Part shown: positions 1 through 7,982 of the stretch, one piece after another | Layout of the letters: every line of letters begins with the position of its first letter | Position numbering within the stretch: the stretch's first letter is position 1 | Assembly: GCA_905236405.1 (NCBI GenBank) | Contig: CAJOQB010000056.1 | Location: 1 to 17,380, forward strand | DNA from: an uncultured Bacteroidales bacterium | GTDB lineage: Bacteria > Bacteroidota > Bacteroidia > Bacteroidales > P3 | Reading direction: 5' to 3' | DNA length: 17,380 nucleotides | Program-made: the position numbers and the translations under genes | The notes under the pieces: model-generated | The model's input: only the letters and a program-made list of their open reading frames with translations | Databases searched by the model: none | What the model was told of the DNA's origin: nothing

Positions 1-148
1 AAACGGGACTGTATTTACAGAGTTCTGATTACATTTACGAGTATTTAATAGAAGAACTTTAAGAAAAACAGGAAAGCTTTTCTTGACACAATCAAAAAGT
101 TGCATCTTTTACAAATATCTTCTTTTGCATCCACGCTACAGCGATTAA
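1..148. other. AT-rich sequence downstream of the SDR gene, no gene seen
   Basis: This is the sequence between the window edge and the stop codon of the leftward dehydrogenase gene. I see no convincing coding frame. The only structure is a weak AT-only inverted repeat, AAGAAAA at 61-67 and TTTTCTT at 78-84, which could be part of a poor terminator for the leftward gene, but it lacks a GC-rich stem. Confidence 0.4.
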
Positions 149-949
149 TTATACCTTGTAGTAGTCGCGGAGGATGCCGACGAACCAGTTGCCGGGGCAG
201 ATGTGCTTCAGCCAGACGGAGAAACGCTGCTCGAGGTTGGCGACAACATAGCGGAGACGGGGGCGGCGACACTCGACGATATGCACCAAGCGGCGGGCTA
301 ACACTATGGGTTGGAGACCGCCGTTCTCCTCTTTCTCGATGAGCGAGAGGCTGCGGGCAAAGGAGTCGCTGTAGTCCTCGTTGGCTGCGGTGGCCGCGGA
401 GTTGCGTCGGCTGGCGGTGAAGCCGGTGGCGAAGTCGCCAGGCTCGACTATCGACACTTGGATGCCGAAGCCGCGAACCTCGGCGGCAAGAGCCTCGGTA
501 AAGCCTTCGATGGCAAACTTCGAGGCACTGTAAAAACCTTGATAGGGCAAGCCCATGACACCGCCGATGCTGCTGAGGTTGATGATACGTCCTTGTCGCT
601 GACGTCGCATGTGGGGCAGCACAGCTTGGCAGAGGTTGACGCAGCCCATGAAGTTGGTGCCCATCTGTAGGTCGATCTCTTCGGGTGTCGCCAGTTCGAG
701 GGCTCCGCCAATGCCCATGCCGGCATTATTGATGAGAACGTCGATACGTCCTTCGGCGGCAATGATTTGCTCCACTCCCTGACGGATGCTATCGGGCTGA
801 CGGACATCCATCTGAAGGAACCGGATGGCGGTATCGCTCTGTGGGTGGCGGCTGGTGCCGTAAACGATATGTCCACGAGAGGATAGCAACTCTGCTGTGG
901 CCTTGCCAAAGCCTGACGAGGCGCCTGTAATCAAGATGATTTTCTTCAT
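149..949 (-). CDS. Short-chain dehydrogenase/reductase (SDR family oxidoreductase)
   Basis: A 266-residue classical SDR, predicted to be a cytosolic NAD(P)-dependent oxidoreductase; the substrate cannot be read from the sequence. The frame stays open far upstream, but I place the start at the ATG at 949 because the protein there begins MKKIILITGASSGFG, the usual SDR N-terminus. Visible motifs are the cofactor-binding TGASSGFG (residues 8-15), NNAG (74-77), the catalytic serine in INLSS (about 126-127) and the YxxxK pair Tyr140 / Lys144. IVEPGDFATGF after the active site matches the family's PG motif. Length is usual for the family. A Bacteroides-type promoter lies 22-52 bp upstream, so the gene is probably a single transcription unit, divergent from the coiled-coil gene at 1055. 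The family is certain; the reaction is not. Confidence 0.93.
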   Translation of the reverse strand: MKKIILITGASSGFGKATAELLSSRGHIVYGTSRHPQSDTAIRFLQMDVRQPDSIRQGVEQIIAAEGRIDVLINNAGMGIGGALELATPEEIDLQMGTNFMGCVNLCQAVLPHMRRQRQGRIINLSSIGGVMGLPYQGFYSASKFAIEGFTEALAAEVRGFGIQVSIVEPGDFATGFTASRRNSAATAANEDYSDSFARSLSLIEKEENGGLQPIVLARRLVHIVECRRPRLRYVVANLEQRFSVWLKHICPGNWFVGILRDYYKV

Positions 950-970
950 GTCTGTTGAACTTTTGAGGTG

Positions 971-1001
971 CAAAAGTACATAAAAATAGGGACTGCACAA
1001 A
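971..1001 (-). promoter_or_regulatory. Bacteroides-type promoter of the SDR gene
   Basis: On the minus strand TTTG (complement of 998-1001) is followed after exactly 19 bp by TACTTTTG (complement of 971-978). This matches the known Bacteroides primary-sigma pattern TTTG - about 19 bp - TAnnTTTG. The transcription start would fall near 965, giving a leader of about 15 nt before the ATG at 949. Confidence 0.75.
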
Positions 1002-1054
1002 ATAAAAAACTCGTTTTTATGTTTATTACAATCTATAACTAATAATAGACTGCT

Positions 1055-4000
1055 GTGACGCCGAACGCCATCATAGAAAATCTGGACCGTTTCATCAGGA
1101 AATACTACAAGAGCCGTCTTGTCAAGGGTGTGCTTTATTCCATTGGCACTCTGTTGGTTCTGTTCCTTCTGATGGTGGTGTTGGAGCATTTCGGCTACTT
1201 TGGCACAACGGTGAGGACACTGCTTTTCTGGCTTTATATCGTGGCCACGACGCTTATCCTGTCGGTCTATGTGGTCACGCCGTTGTTGAAGATGAACAAG
1301 CTGGGGAAGCGTATCTCTTACGACGAGGCTGCCAAGATTGTGGGCGACCATTTCCCCGAAATCAAAGATAAACTGCTCAATCTGCTGCAACTGAGTCGCA
1401 GTCAAGAGAATGCCGACGTAGGAGACAATAGTCTGCTGTTGGCTGCCATCGAGCAGAAGACTCGCCAGTTGAGTCCCATTCCATTTGTGAATGCTGTCGA
1501 CATGCGGGTGAACAGACGTTACGTCAAATACGCGGTCATCCCGTTGGCTGCAATACTCCTGATAACGCTGATTTCGCCGTCGTTTATCAGCGAACCGTCG
1601 AAACGACTTATCGACCACAATACGGCCTACGAGCGTCCGGCTCCCTTTGCTTTCGAGATAGAGAACAAGACATTGGAGGCTTCACAACAAGAGGACTATC
1701 TGTTGAAAGTGAAGATTGTAGGCGATGTTGTCCCCAACGAAGCTTTTGTCGATATCGATGGCCATCTTTACAAGATGCAGCAAGTCGACAAGAGCCACTA
1801 CACATACCTTTTCAAGAATGTGCAACGCTCGGTCGACTTCCATTTCTCGGCCACGGGAGTGGAGTCGAAGCCGTATCAGTTGGTGGTGTTCCCACGTCCT
1901 TCGGTGGTCAATTTTGTGGCAGCCCTCTCCTACCCTGCCTATACTGGCAAGCAAAACGAGGAGATGTCCAACGTGGGCGACCTGACTGTTCCACAGGGAA
2001 CAGTCATTGCATGGATGTTCCAAACCAAGGATGTAGACTCGCTCTATTTCATTATCGACGGTCGACAGAAGGCATATCGTCCCAACGAAAACGGGCGTAT
2101 CACGGTCAATGTAAAGGCCGGTGACTCGTTCGAGTATGGTTTCTTTGTCTCCAACAGCAAGGTGCCCAACACCGACACGCTGCAGTATGCTGTGAGTACT
2201 ATCAACGACATGGTGCCGATGATTGCCGCCATGGAGATGCGCGACTCGCTGACCCCCAACCGTGTCTATTTCCGCGGTCGTATCAAGGATGACTACGGCT
2301 TCTCGAAACTGGAGTTCCGTTTAGAGCGTTCGAATGTGACGGATACCGCTGTAAAACAGGTTGTCACCACTCCGATAGCCATTGGCAAAGACAACAGTCA
2401 GGAGTTTGACTTTATGACCAATCTGGCAGAGCTGGGCATCCATCCTGGCGACAGAATCAAGTACTATTTCATTGTATGGGACAACGATGCTTACCATGGT
2501 CCCAAATCGGCCACGTCGCAGACTTTCGAGATAGACATTCCTACCGAGAAAGAGCTTGACAACATCCTCGACAAGAACCTCTCGGACATCGAAAACAAGG
2601 CAAACACCTCCATTTCGGAACTGAAGAAGTTGCAGAACGAAATTGACGAGATGATGCGTAAACTGGTGGACAAGAAAGACCTTAACTACCAAGACAAAAA
2701 GCAGTTGGAGGAGTTGAAGAAGAAGCATGACGAGGTGAAGAACATGCTGAAGCAGATGCAGCAGCAAATGAACGAGAACAAGCAATTGGAGGAGAACTAT
2801 CGTCAGCAGGATGAACAGATTATGGAGAAACAGAAAGAGCTCAACGAACTCTTCGACAAGGTGATGAACGACGAGATGAAGGAGCTGATGAAGCAGTTGG
2901 ACGACCTGATGAAAGAGGCTGACAAGAAGAAGGTGCAAGAGCAGTTGGAAAACCTGAAACTGAAGAACGAGGATATCGAGAAGCAGCTGGATCAGAACAT
3001 CGAGTTAATGAAACGGCTCGAGATGGAGAAACGGGTCGATGAGACCACACAACGTCTTGACAAACTGGCCGAAAAGCAGAGGGAGTTGGCTGAGAAAACA
3101 GAACAAAGCAAGGGCAAGGACAAAGAGGAATTGCTGAAGCAACAGCAGCAACTCAACAAGGAGTTCCAGGACTTGAAGAAAGAGATAGACCAAATCAAGA
3201 AGGACTACAAGGACATCGACCCATCGCTCGATTTGAAGACCGACAAGGAGCTGGAGCAACGGGTGGACAACGAGCAGAAACAGGCTCAGCAAGACCTGCA
3301 AAAGGGCAAGCAGAAGGATGCCTCGAAGCAGCAAAAGCAGGCTGCCGACGACTTGGAGAAGATGGCTCAGGACTTGCAAGATGCACAGATGGAAATGGAA
3401 GAACAGGATTTGGCGGAGGACAGCGAGATGGTGCGTCGTCTGCTGAAGAATGTGGTGCAGCTCTCGTTCAATCAGGAGAACCTTATCAACCAGTTGCACA
3501 ACGTCTCCATACAAGACCCCAAATATCAGCAAATCATTGTAGAACAGAACAAACTGAAGGCCGACTTCCGCAATGTGGAAGACTCGTTGCGGGCAATGGC
3601 TCGCAGGCAGGTGGCGGTGGCTGCCACGATTAACAAAGAGCTGTCGTCGGTCAATACCAACTTGCAGAAATCGCTGTCGTCGCTGTTGCAGTACAACCAA
3701 TCCATCTACGGCAACTGGAAGAATACCGGTGCGGCAACATCGATGCAATATTCGATGACTTCGCTCAATAACTTGGCATTGGTGATGGCCGAATCGCTCG
3801 ACCAGATGCAGAACCAGATGCGGCAGAATCAGCAGAAGAAGAGCAACAACCGCAACCAGATGAAAATGAAGTCGAACCAGCAATGCAGCAACCCCGGTCA
3901 AAGCAAACCGTCAGCCAAGTCGATGAAGCAGATGCAGGAGGAACTGAACAAGCAGTTGGAGGCTCTCAAGAAACAGTTGGACAAACAAGGAAAACCTCAA

Positions 4001-4465
4001 CATGGCCGTCCCCAGTTAGACAAGCAAGGGCAGCAACTGAGCAAGGAGTTTGCCGAGGCTGCAGCACGTCAAGAGATGATTCGCCGTATGATGCAGCAAT
4101 ATGGGCAGGAGATGAAACAGCAGAGTGGCGGCAACAGCAAGCTGGCCAAGGAGATTGACGAGATGATGCGACAGATGGAACAGACAGAGACCGAACTGGT
4201 CAACAAGACGATAACACAACAAACCATACGTCGCCAACAGCAGATAATGACTCGTTTGCTGGAACACGAAAAGGCCGAAATGCAACGCGAGAAAGAGGAG
4301 CGTCGGCAAAGCAATGAAGGCAAAGACCAGTATCAGCCGTCGCCTTCCGACATGGAACGTTACAAACAGTTGCAACAGAAGAATATGGAACTGTTCAGAA
4401 CGGTCCCCCCTACCCTATCGCCTTTCTATAAAGAAAAGGTGAACGAGTATTTCTACAAGTTTTAA
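1055..4465 (+). CDS. Large membrane-anchored coiled-coil protein, DUF4175-like
   Basis: An 1136-residue protein starting at GTG; an in-frame TAG at 1046-1048 closes the frame just upstream and no ATG lies near. Three hydrophobic helices are visible (about residues 24-43, 54-76 and 157-178). They are followed by a probably extracytoplasmic region to about 490 that looks beta-rich, with repeated Pro/Tyr/Val-rich stretches as in Ig-like folds. From about 495 to 1100 the chain is one long Lys/Glu/Gln/Met-rich coiled coil; it ends in an aromatic tail, SPFYKEKVNEYFYKF. This layout matches what I know as DUF4175 proteins of Bacteroidetes, which have no established function. The family name is from memory; topology and coiled coil are read from the sequence. 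A structural role in the envelope is plausible but is inference. Confidence 0.9.
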   Translation: MTPNAIIENLDRFIRKYYKSRLVKGVLYSIGTLLVLFLLMVVLEHFGYFGTTVRTLLFWLYIVATTLILSVYVVTPLLKMNKLGKRISYDEAAKIVGDHFPEIKDKLLNLLQLSRSQENADVGDNSLLLAAIEQKTRQLSPIPFVNAVDMRVNRRYVKYAVIPLAAILLITLISPSFISEPSKRLIDHNTAYERPAPFAFEIENKTLEASQQEDYLLKVKIVGDVVPNEAFVDIDGHLYKMQQVDKSHYTYLFKNVQRSVDFHFSATGVESKPYQLVVFPRPSVVNFVAALSYPAYTGKQNEEMSNVGDLTVPQGTVIAWMFQTKDVDSLYFIIDGRQKAYRPNENGRITVNVKAGDSFEYGFFVSNSKVPNTDTLQYAVSTINDMVPMIAAMEMRDSLTPNRVYFRGRIKDDYGFSKLEFRLERSNVTDTAVKQVVTTPIAIGKDNSQEFDFMTNLAELGIHPGDRIKYYFIVWDNDAYHGPKSATSQTFEIDIPTEKELDNILDKNLSDIENKANTSISELKKLQNEIDEMMRKLVDKKDLNYQDKKQLEELKKKHDEVKNMLKQMQQQMNENKQLEENYRQQDEQIMEKQKELNELFDKVMNDEMKELMKQLDDLMKEADKKKVQEQLENLKLKNEDIEKQLDQNIELMKRLEMEKRVDETTQRLDKLAEKQRELAEKTEQSKGKDKEELLKQQQQLNKEFQDLKKEIDQIKKDYKDIDPSLDLKTDKELEQRVDNEQKQAQQDLQKGKQKDASKQQKQAADDLEKMAQDLQDAQMEMEEQDLAEDSEMVRRLLKNVVQLSFNQENLINQLHNVSIQDPKYQQIIVEQNKLKADFRNVEDSLRAMARRQVAVAATINKELSSVNTNLQKSLSSLLQYNQSIYGNWKNTGAATSMQYSMTSLNNLALVMAESLDQMQNQMRQNQQKKSNNRNQMKMKSNQQCSNPGQSKPSAKSMKQMQEELNKQLEALKKQLDKQGKPQHGRPQLDKQGQQLSKEFAEAAARQEMIRRMMQQYGQEMKQQSGGNSKLAKEIDEMMRQMEQTETELVNKTITQQTIRRQQQIMTRLLEHEKAEMQREKEERRQSNEGKDQYQPSPSDMERYKQLQQKNMELFRTVPPTLSPFYKEKVNEYFYKF

Positions 4466-4481
4466 TTAGACCAAAAAAAAG

Positions 4482-4580
4482 AGGTACCTTTCGTTGCCGC
4501 GAGATATATCTTCTCGATGCGGCGAGATATATCTTCTCGGAAGAGCGAGATATATCTTCTCGCGGCGGCGAAACATACCT
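4482..4580. repeat. Three 23-bp tandem palindromic repeats inside a 19-bp inverted repeat
   Basis: The 17-mer CGAGATATATCTTCTCG occurs three times without change at 4500-4516, 4523-4539 and 4546-4562, a strict 23-bp period with different 6-bp spacers (ATGCGG, GAAGAG). Each unit can fold, CGAGA pairing with TCTCG across a 7-nt loop. The array is bounded by an imperfect inverted repeat: AGGTACCTTTCGTTGCCGC (4482-4500) against 4562-4580, with 15 of 19 positions complementary. It lies between two rightward genes, just after the stop codon at 4465 and before the promoter at 4626. It could be a REP/MITE-like dispersed element, a transcript-stabilising structure or a protein-binding array. Confidence 0.85.
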
Positions 4581-4625
4581 TTCCTTTCCGAGACACCCAC
4601 GAGATGTAAAAAAACTCGTAGAATG

Positions 4626-4655
4626 TTTCAAATACCGAAAAGTTTTGTATCTTTG
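4626..4655 (+). promoter_or_regulatory. Promoter of the RsbW-like ATPase gene
   Basis: TATCTTTG at 4648-4655 is a full match to the Bacteroides -7 element TAnnTTTG. The upstream element is weaker: TTTC at 4626-4629, 18 bp away. The start codon is 21-27 bp beyond the -7 box, a very short leader. The ATPase and what follows can therefore be transcribed independently of the coiled-coil gene. Confidence 0.6.
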
Positions 4656-4676
4656 TAATTGAATTATTATTCTTGA

Positions 4677-5132
4677 ATGCCTATGAAACAGTTTAATATT
4701 CAATCGGATAATAAGAATATTGATGTCGTTGCCAAGTTTATATATGAACTTTGCGACGAAAAGCATATTCTCAACTACGAGGCAACTATCTCGACGCCTG
4801 TGTTACAAGCGATAGAAAATGCTATTGTTCATGGCAACCATAGTGATCCTTCGAAAATGGTTCATGTTGAGTGCGATGAGATACGTGGCGGTATTTCTTT
4901 TTTGGTAAAGGATGAAGGTGATGGCTTTGATTATAGCCAATATGGCGACATTCAGGATGAAGGAGGTAACGGTATCTTTTTGATGCGTTCGCTTTCTGAC
5001 AAGATGGAATACCTTGAGGGCGGTCGTGCTGTCCGTATGGAGTTCATGATTCATGGAATTGAGAAGACCTATGCGATGGAGCGTGTCGCCAAACTGGAAC
5101 GCTTCTTTGCTATGGACAAGACCTTGGTGTGA
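4677..5132 (+). CDS. RsbW/SpoIIAB-like ATP-binding protein (GHKL fold)
   Basis: A 151-residue stand-alone HATPase domain of the anti-sigma / serine-kinase type. It shows the N box QAIENAIVHGN (Glu47, Asn48), the G1 box VKDEGDGFD (Asp79 to Asp85) and the G2 box GGNGIFLMRSLSD (from residue 96). These residues bind Mg-ATP in RsbW and SpoIIAB, which hold a sigma factor and phosphorylate a STAS-domain antagonist. No STAS protein, PP2C phosphatase or sigma gene lies in this window, so its partner is unknown. A second ATG at 4683 (MKQFNI) is an equally possible start. A promoter lies just upstream; the small membrane protein at 5189 follows after 56 bp. Family assignment is firm, regulatory target is not. 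Confidence 0.9.
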   Translation: MPMKQFNIQSDNKNIDVVAKFIYELCDEKHILNYEATISTPVLQAIENAIVHGNHSDPSKMVHVECDEIRGGISFLVKDEGDGFDYSQYGDIQDEGGNGIFLMRSLSDKMEYLEGGRAVRMEFMIHGIEKTYAMERVAKLERFFAMDKTLV

Positions 5133-5188
5133 TCTTTCCATCGAAAAAAGGCATGAGAAACTTTTGATCGTAATAACGAAACGATATC

Positions 5189-5395
5189 ATGAATTCAAAT
5201 CTTCGACTTATCACTGCGGCACTCTCGTTGGGTTTGAGTGTCGCAGTTCTTGTTATGTTGGTTGTCTCGAATGAGGTCGGTGTGAAATTGGTGGTGATGC
5301 TGCTCGCTTTGGGTATGGCTGCACAATCCATCGCGCTTATCGACCAAGTGGGAGAGAAAAAGGAGCAGGACGAGGAGAACAACCAAGAAGGGTAG
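5189..5395 (+). CDS. Small two-helix membrane protein, unknown function
   Basis: A 68-residue protein I do not recognise. Residues about 6-26 (LITAALSLGLSVAVLVMLVV) and 31-50 (GVKLVVMLLALGMAAQSIAL) are two hydrophobic helices joined by a short SNEVG turn, followed by an acidic tail (about 55-68, rich in Glu, Lys, Asp, Gln). The ordered hydrophobic-hydrophobic-charged design and the position 56 bp behind the ATPase gene on the same strand argue for a real gene. It may be co-transcribed with the ATPase and might place it at the membrane, but that is only inference. Confidence 0.72.
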   Translation: MNSNLRLITAALSLGLSVAVLVMLVVSNEVGVKLVVMLLALGMAAQSIALIDQVGEKKEQDEENNQEG

Positions 5396-5580
5396 GGGAG
5401 ACAAACCCTCCGAGAATCGCTTACCGTGTGCATCGGTCCTGCTTCGACCAAAATTCGCCACGGAGAACGAGGAAAAAACACATATAATCGCTTGTATTAT
5501 TCTATGTATTAACAATATATAATGTTTGATGCAAGAACGACGCACGGAGTCTAAAAAACAATCAGAGCACATTTTTTCGC

Positions 5581-6024
5581 ATGAGTATTACATTTGACGT
5601 CCAAGAGATAGATTTTAAGCTTAAAAATAAGACGAAACTGACGAAATGGATTTCGTCCATCATTAAGGACCAAAATATGCGAGTGGGGGACATTGCATAT
5701 CTTTTCACCAATGATAAAAAAGTGTATGAAACCAATATGCAATTCCTCAACCATGACACATATACGGATATTATCACCTTTGATTATGTGACGGAGGACC
5801 TTGTGTCGGGCGATATCATTATTAGTGTTGACCGTGTAAAAGAGAATGCAGAACTGTATAATGATGATTTCCAACGAGAATTGCATAGGGTGATAATCCA
5901 CGGCATCCTCCATCTGCTTGGACAAGGAGACAAAACAAAACGAGAAGCGGCACAGATGCGAAAGAAAGAACAAGATGCTCTTGTTCGATGGGAAGAGGAG
6001 TTTGCTCCGAATGGTTCACGGTAA
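5581..6024 (+). CDS. ybeY: YbeY, endoribonuclease for 16S rRNA 3' end maturation
   Basis: A 147-residue zinc-dependent single-strand RNase acting in the cytosol in late 16S rRNA processing and ribosome quality control. The metal site is visible as HGILHLLGQGD: His107, His111 and, where many homologues have a third His, Asp117. That His-to-Asp change is common in Bacteroidetes members, so it is not a sign of decay. The preceding FDYV and SGDIIISVDRVKENA blocks are also family-typical. No clear Shine-Dalgarno precedes the ATG. A 185-bp spacer separates it from the small membrane protein. mnmG starts 61 bp downstream, so both may share a transcript linking rRNA processing and tRNA modification. 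Confidence 0.95.
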   Translation: MSITFDVQEIDFKLKNKTKLTKWISSIIKDQNMRVGDIAYLFTNDKKVYETNMQFLNHDTYTDIITFDYVTEDLVSGDIIISVDRVKENAELYNDDFQRELHRVIIHGILHLLGQGDKTKREAAQMRKKEQDALVRWEEEFAPNGSR

Positions 6025-6032
6025 TAGAGATG

Positions 6033-6048
6033 TGTTTCACAAGGAACA
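6033..6048. promoter_or_regulatory. parS-like 16-mer between ybeY and mnmG
   Basis: TGTTTCACAAGGAACA agrees with the ParB-binding parS consensus TGTTNCACGTGNAACA at 12 of its 14 fixed positions; both mismatches are in the central GT. It lies in the 61-bp gap before mnmG. ParB binding is a guess from sequence similarity only. Confidence 0.25.
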
Positions 6049-6085
6049 GAGAGGTTAACAACAATCATAATAACTAATTACAGAA

Positions 6086-7972
6086 ATGATTTGGGAAGCA
6101 TACGACGTGGTGGTGGTGGGTGCAGGTCATGCTGGTGCAGAGGCGGCAATGGCGTCGGCTCGTCTGGGGGCGAAGACGTTGCTTGTCACGCAGTCGTTGG
6201 ATGCTATCTGTCAGATGTCGTGCAATCCAGCCATGGGTGGTGTCGCCAAGGGTCAGATTGTTCGTGAGATTGATGCGTTGGGTGGTATGTCGGGTATTAT
6301 CACCGACAGGTCTACCATCCAATTCAGGATGCTGAATCTGTCGAAAGGGCCAGCTATGTGGAGTCCCAGGGCACAGTGCGACAAAGCGCTCTTCTCTCGT
6401 TTGTGGAGACAAACGCTCGAAACCACGCCAAATCTCTCTTTGTGGCAGGATGAAGTAATTGCGTTGGAAGTGGAGAACAATGTGGTGACGGGAGTGTGTA
6501 CAAGGATGGGGGTGAAGGTGCCTGCTCATGATGTGGTGTTGACAAACGGCACATTCCTCAACGGTCGTATCTTTATTGGTGAGACGTCGTTGTCGGGTGG
6601 TAGGATAGGGGAGTCTTCTGCTGTGGGATTGTCTAATCAATTGAGAGAGATGGGCTTCGAGGTGGATCGATTGAAAACAGGAACACCTGTGAGGATTGAT
6701 GGCAGAACAATCGATTTCAGCAAATTGGTTGAGCAGAAGGGTGATGAGAATCCTGGGCGGTTTTCGTTTACTGATACTGTCAGGCCGTCGGAACAACGGT
6801 CGTGTTACATTGCCAATACCAACCTGCGTACCCATGACATCCTTCGTACAGGCTTCGACCAGTCTCCCATGTTCACAGGTAGGATACAAGGACGGGGACC
6901 GCGTTATTGTCCCTCGATAGAAGACAAAATCGACCGCTTTGCAGACAAAGACCATCATCAGTTGTTTGTAGAGCCTGAGGGTTTGGAGACCCATTCGTGG
7001 TATCTTAATGGCTTCTCCTCGTCGCTTCCGATGAGTGTTCAATTGGAGGCTTTGCATTCTATTGTTGGCTTTGAGAACGCACGTATCTTCAAGCCTGGAT
7101 ATGCTATCGAGTATGATTATTTCCCTCCGACCCAGTTGAACTACACGCTTGAGACCAAGAAGGTTGAGAACCTCTATTTCGCAGGACAAATCAATGGTAC
7201 CACTGGCTATGAGGAGGCTGCCTGTCAAGGGCTGATGGCTGGGGCCAATGCGGCGTTGAAGTTGCAGGGAAAGGCTCCGTTTGTGCTGAATCGTACACAG
7301 GCTTATATTGGAGTGCTGATAGACGATTTAGTGACAAAGGGTATCGATGAACCCTATCGTATGTTCACCTCTCGCGCCGAGTACCGTATTCTGTTAAGGC
7401 AGGGAGATGCCGACTTGCGACTGACACCCTTGGCACATGCTGTGGGATTGGTTTCCGATGATAGAATGAAGAGGGTAGGGGAGAAGCTTGTCCACATCGA
7501 AAAGTTGCGAGATTATATCCAGAACACATCGGTTAGTCCTGCTGAAGCAAATGAGATGCTTGTCTCGCATCAGACGCCGCCTCTGCAGCAGCGAGTGAAG
7601 ATGGTCTCGATTTTGCTGCGACCCGAGATTTCCTTCCAAGACCTCTGTTTGATAGACGATACGTTGCTGCAAACGGCCAATGCTGTCCCCGAACCAATCC
7701 GGCAGGATGTTGTCAACGAAACCGAGACGCAACTCAAGTATCAACGATATATAGAGAAGGAGCAAGAGGTGGCCGGACGTATCTTGAAGTTTGAGAATGT
7801 TCCATTGAAAACGGACATGGATTACTTCCAGCTCAAAGCACTTTCTTACGAAGCTCGAGAGAAATTGAACCGGATGAAACCGCAGACGATTGGACAAGCG
7901 TCCCGTATCAGCGGTATCTCTCCTGCCGACATTTCGGTACTCTTAATCTATCTGAACACCGACAATAAGTGA
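6086..7972 (+). CDS. mnmG: MnmG (GidA), tRNA uridine-34 carboxymethylaminomethylation enzyme
   Basis: A complete 628-residue FAD protein that with MnmE makes cmnm5U or nm5U at wobble position 34 of several tRNAs in the cytosol. The FAD dinucleotide motif VVVGAGHAGAEAA (Gly12, Gly14, Gly17) opens the protein. The family block SCNPAMGGVAKGQIVREID follows with Cys46. Further on are GTFLNG, the second conserved block RFSFTD and a second cysteine motif EEAACQGLMAG (catalytic-cysteine region), then SRAEYRILLRQGDADLRLT. The C-terminal MnmE- and tRNA-binding helices end in GQASRISGISPADISVLLIYL. Length and all signature blocks are normal. The substrates include tRNA-Lys(UUU), and two genes for that tRNA lie 1.5 kb downstream. 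No separate promoter was seen before it. Confidence 0.97.
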   Translation: MIWEAYDVVVVGAGHAGAEAAMASARLGAKTLLVTQSLDAICQMSCNPAMGGVAKGQIVREIDALGGMSGIITDRSTIQFRMLNLSKGPAMWSPRAQCDKALFSRLWRQTLETTPNLSLWQDEVIALEVENNVVTGVCTRMGVKVPAHDVVLTNGTFLNGRIFIGETSLSGGRIGESSAVGLSNQLREMGFEVDRLKTGTPVRIDGRTIDFSKLVEQKGDENPGRFSFTDTVRPSEQRSCYIANTNLRTHDILRTGFDQSPMFTGRIQGRGPRYCPSIEDKIDRFADKDHHQLFVEPEGLETHSWYLNGFSSSLPMSVQLEALHSIVGFENARIFKPGYAIEYDYFPPTQLNYTLETKKVENLYFAGQINGTTGYEEAACQGLMAGANAALKLQGKAPFVLNRTQAYIGVLIDDLVTKGIDEPYRMFTSRAEYRILLRQGDADLRLTPLAHAVGLVSDDRMKRVGEKLVHIEKLRDYIQNTSVSPAEANEMLVSHQTPPLQQRVKMVSILLRPEISFQDLCLIDDTLLQTANAVPEPIRQDVVNETETQLKYQRYIEKEQEVAGRILKFENVPLKTDMDYFQLKALSYEAREKLNRMKPQTIGQASRISGISPADISVLLIYLNTDNK

Positions 7973-7982
7973 TATTTTTGCA

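Noticed and set aside
1018..1025. TATGTTTA as a -7 element for the coiled-coil gene
   Set aside because: The last base differs from TAnnTTTG and no TTTG lies at the right distance upstream.
950..1618. Upstream extension of the SDR reading frame to 489 residues
   Set aside because: The extra part lies opposite the coiled-coil gene, has no SDR similarity, and the promoter and conserved N-terminus place the start at 949.
3005..3901. 298-codon Leu/His-rich open frame on the minus strand
   Set aside because: It mirrors the Lys/Glu/Gln-rich coiled-coil gene, whose composition leaves the opposite strand open; the product is low-complexity and has no motif.
4500..4568. Possible CRISPR array
   Set aside because: Units are 17 bp, spacers only 6 bp, and no cas genes are present. 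The Cas4-like nuclease lies 10 kb away in a metabolic operon.
6074..7228. 384-codon open frame on the minus strand opposite mnmG
   Set aside because: mnmG is unmistakable on the plus strand, and this frame has no recognisable domain or plausible composition.
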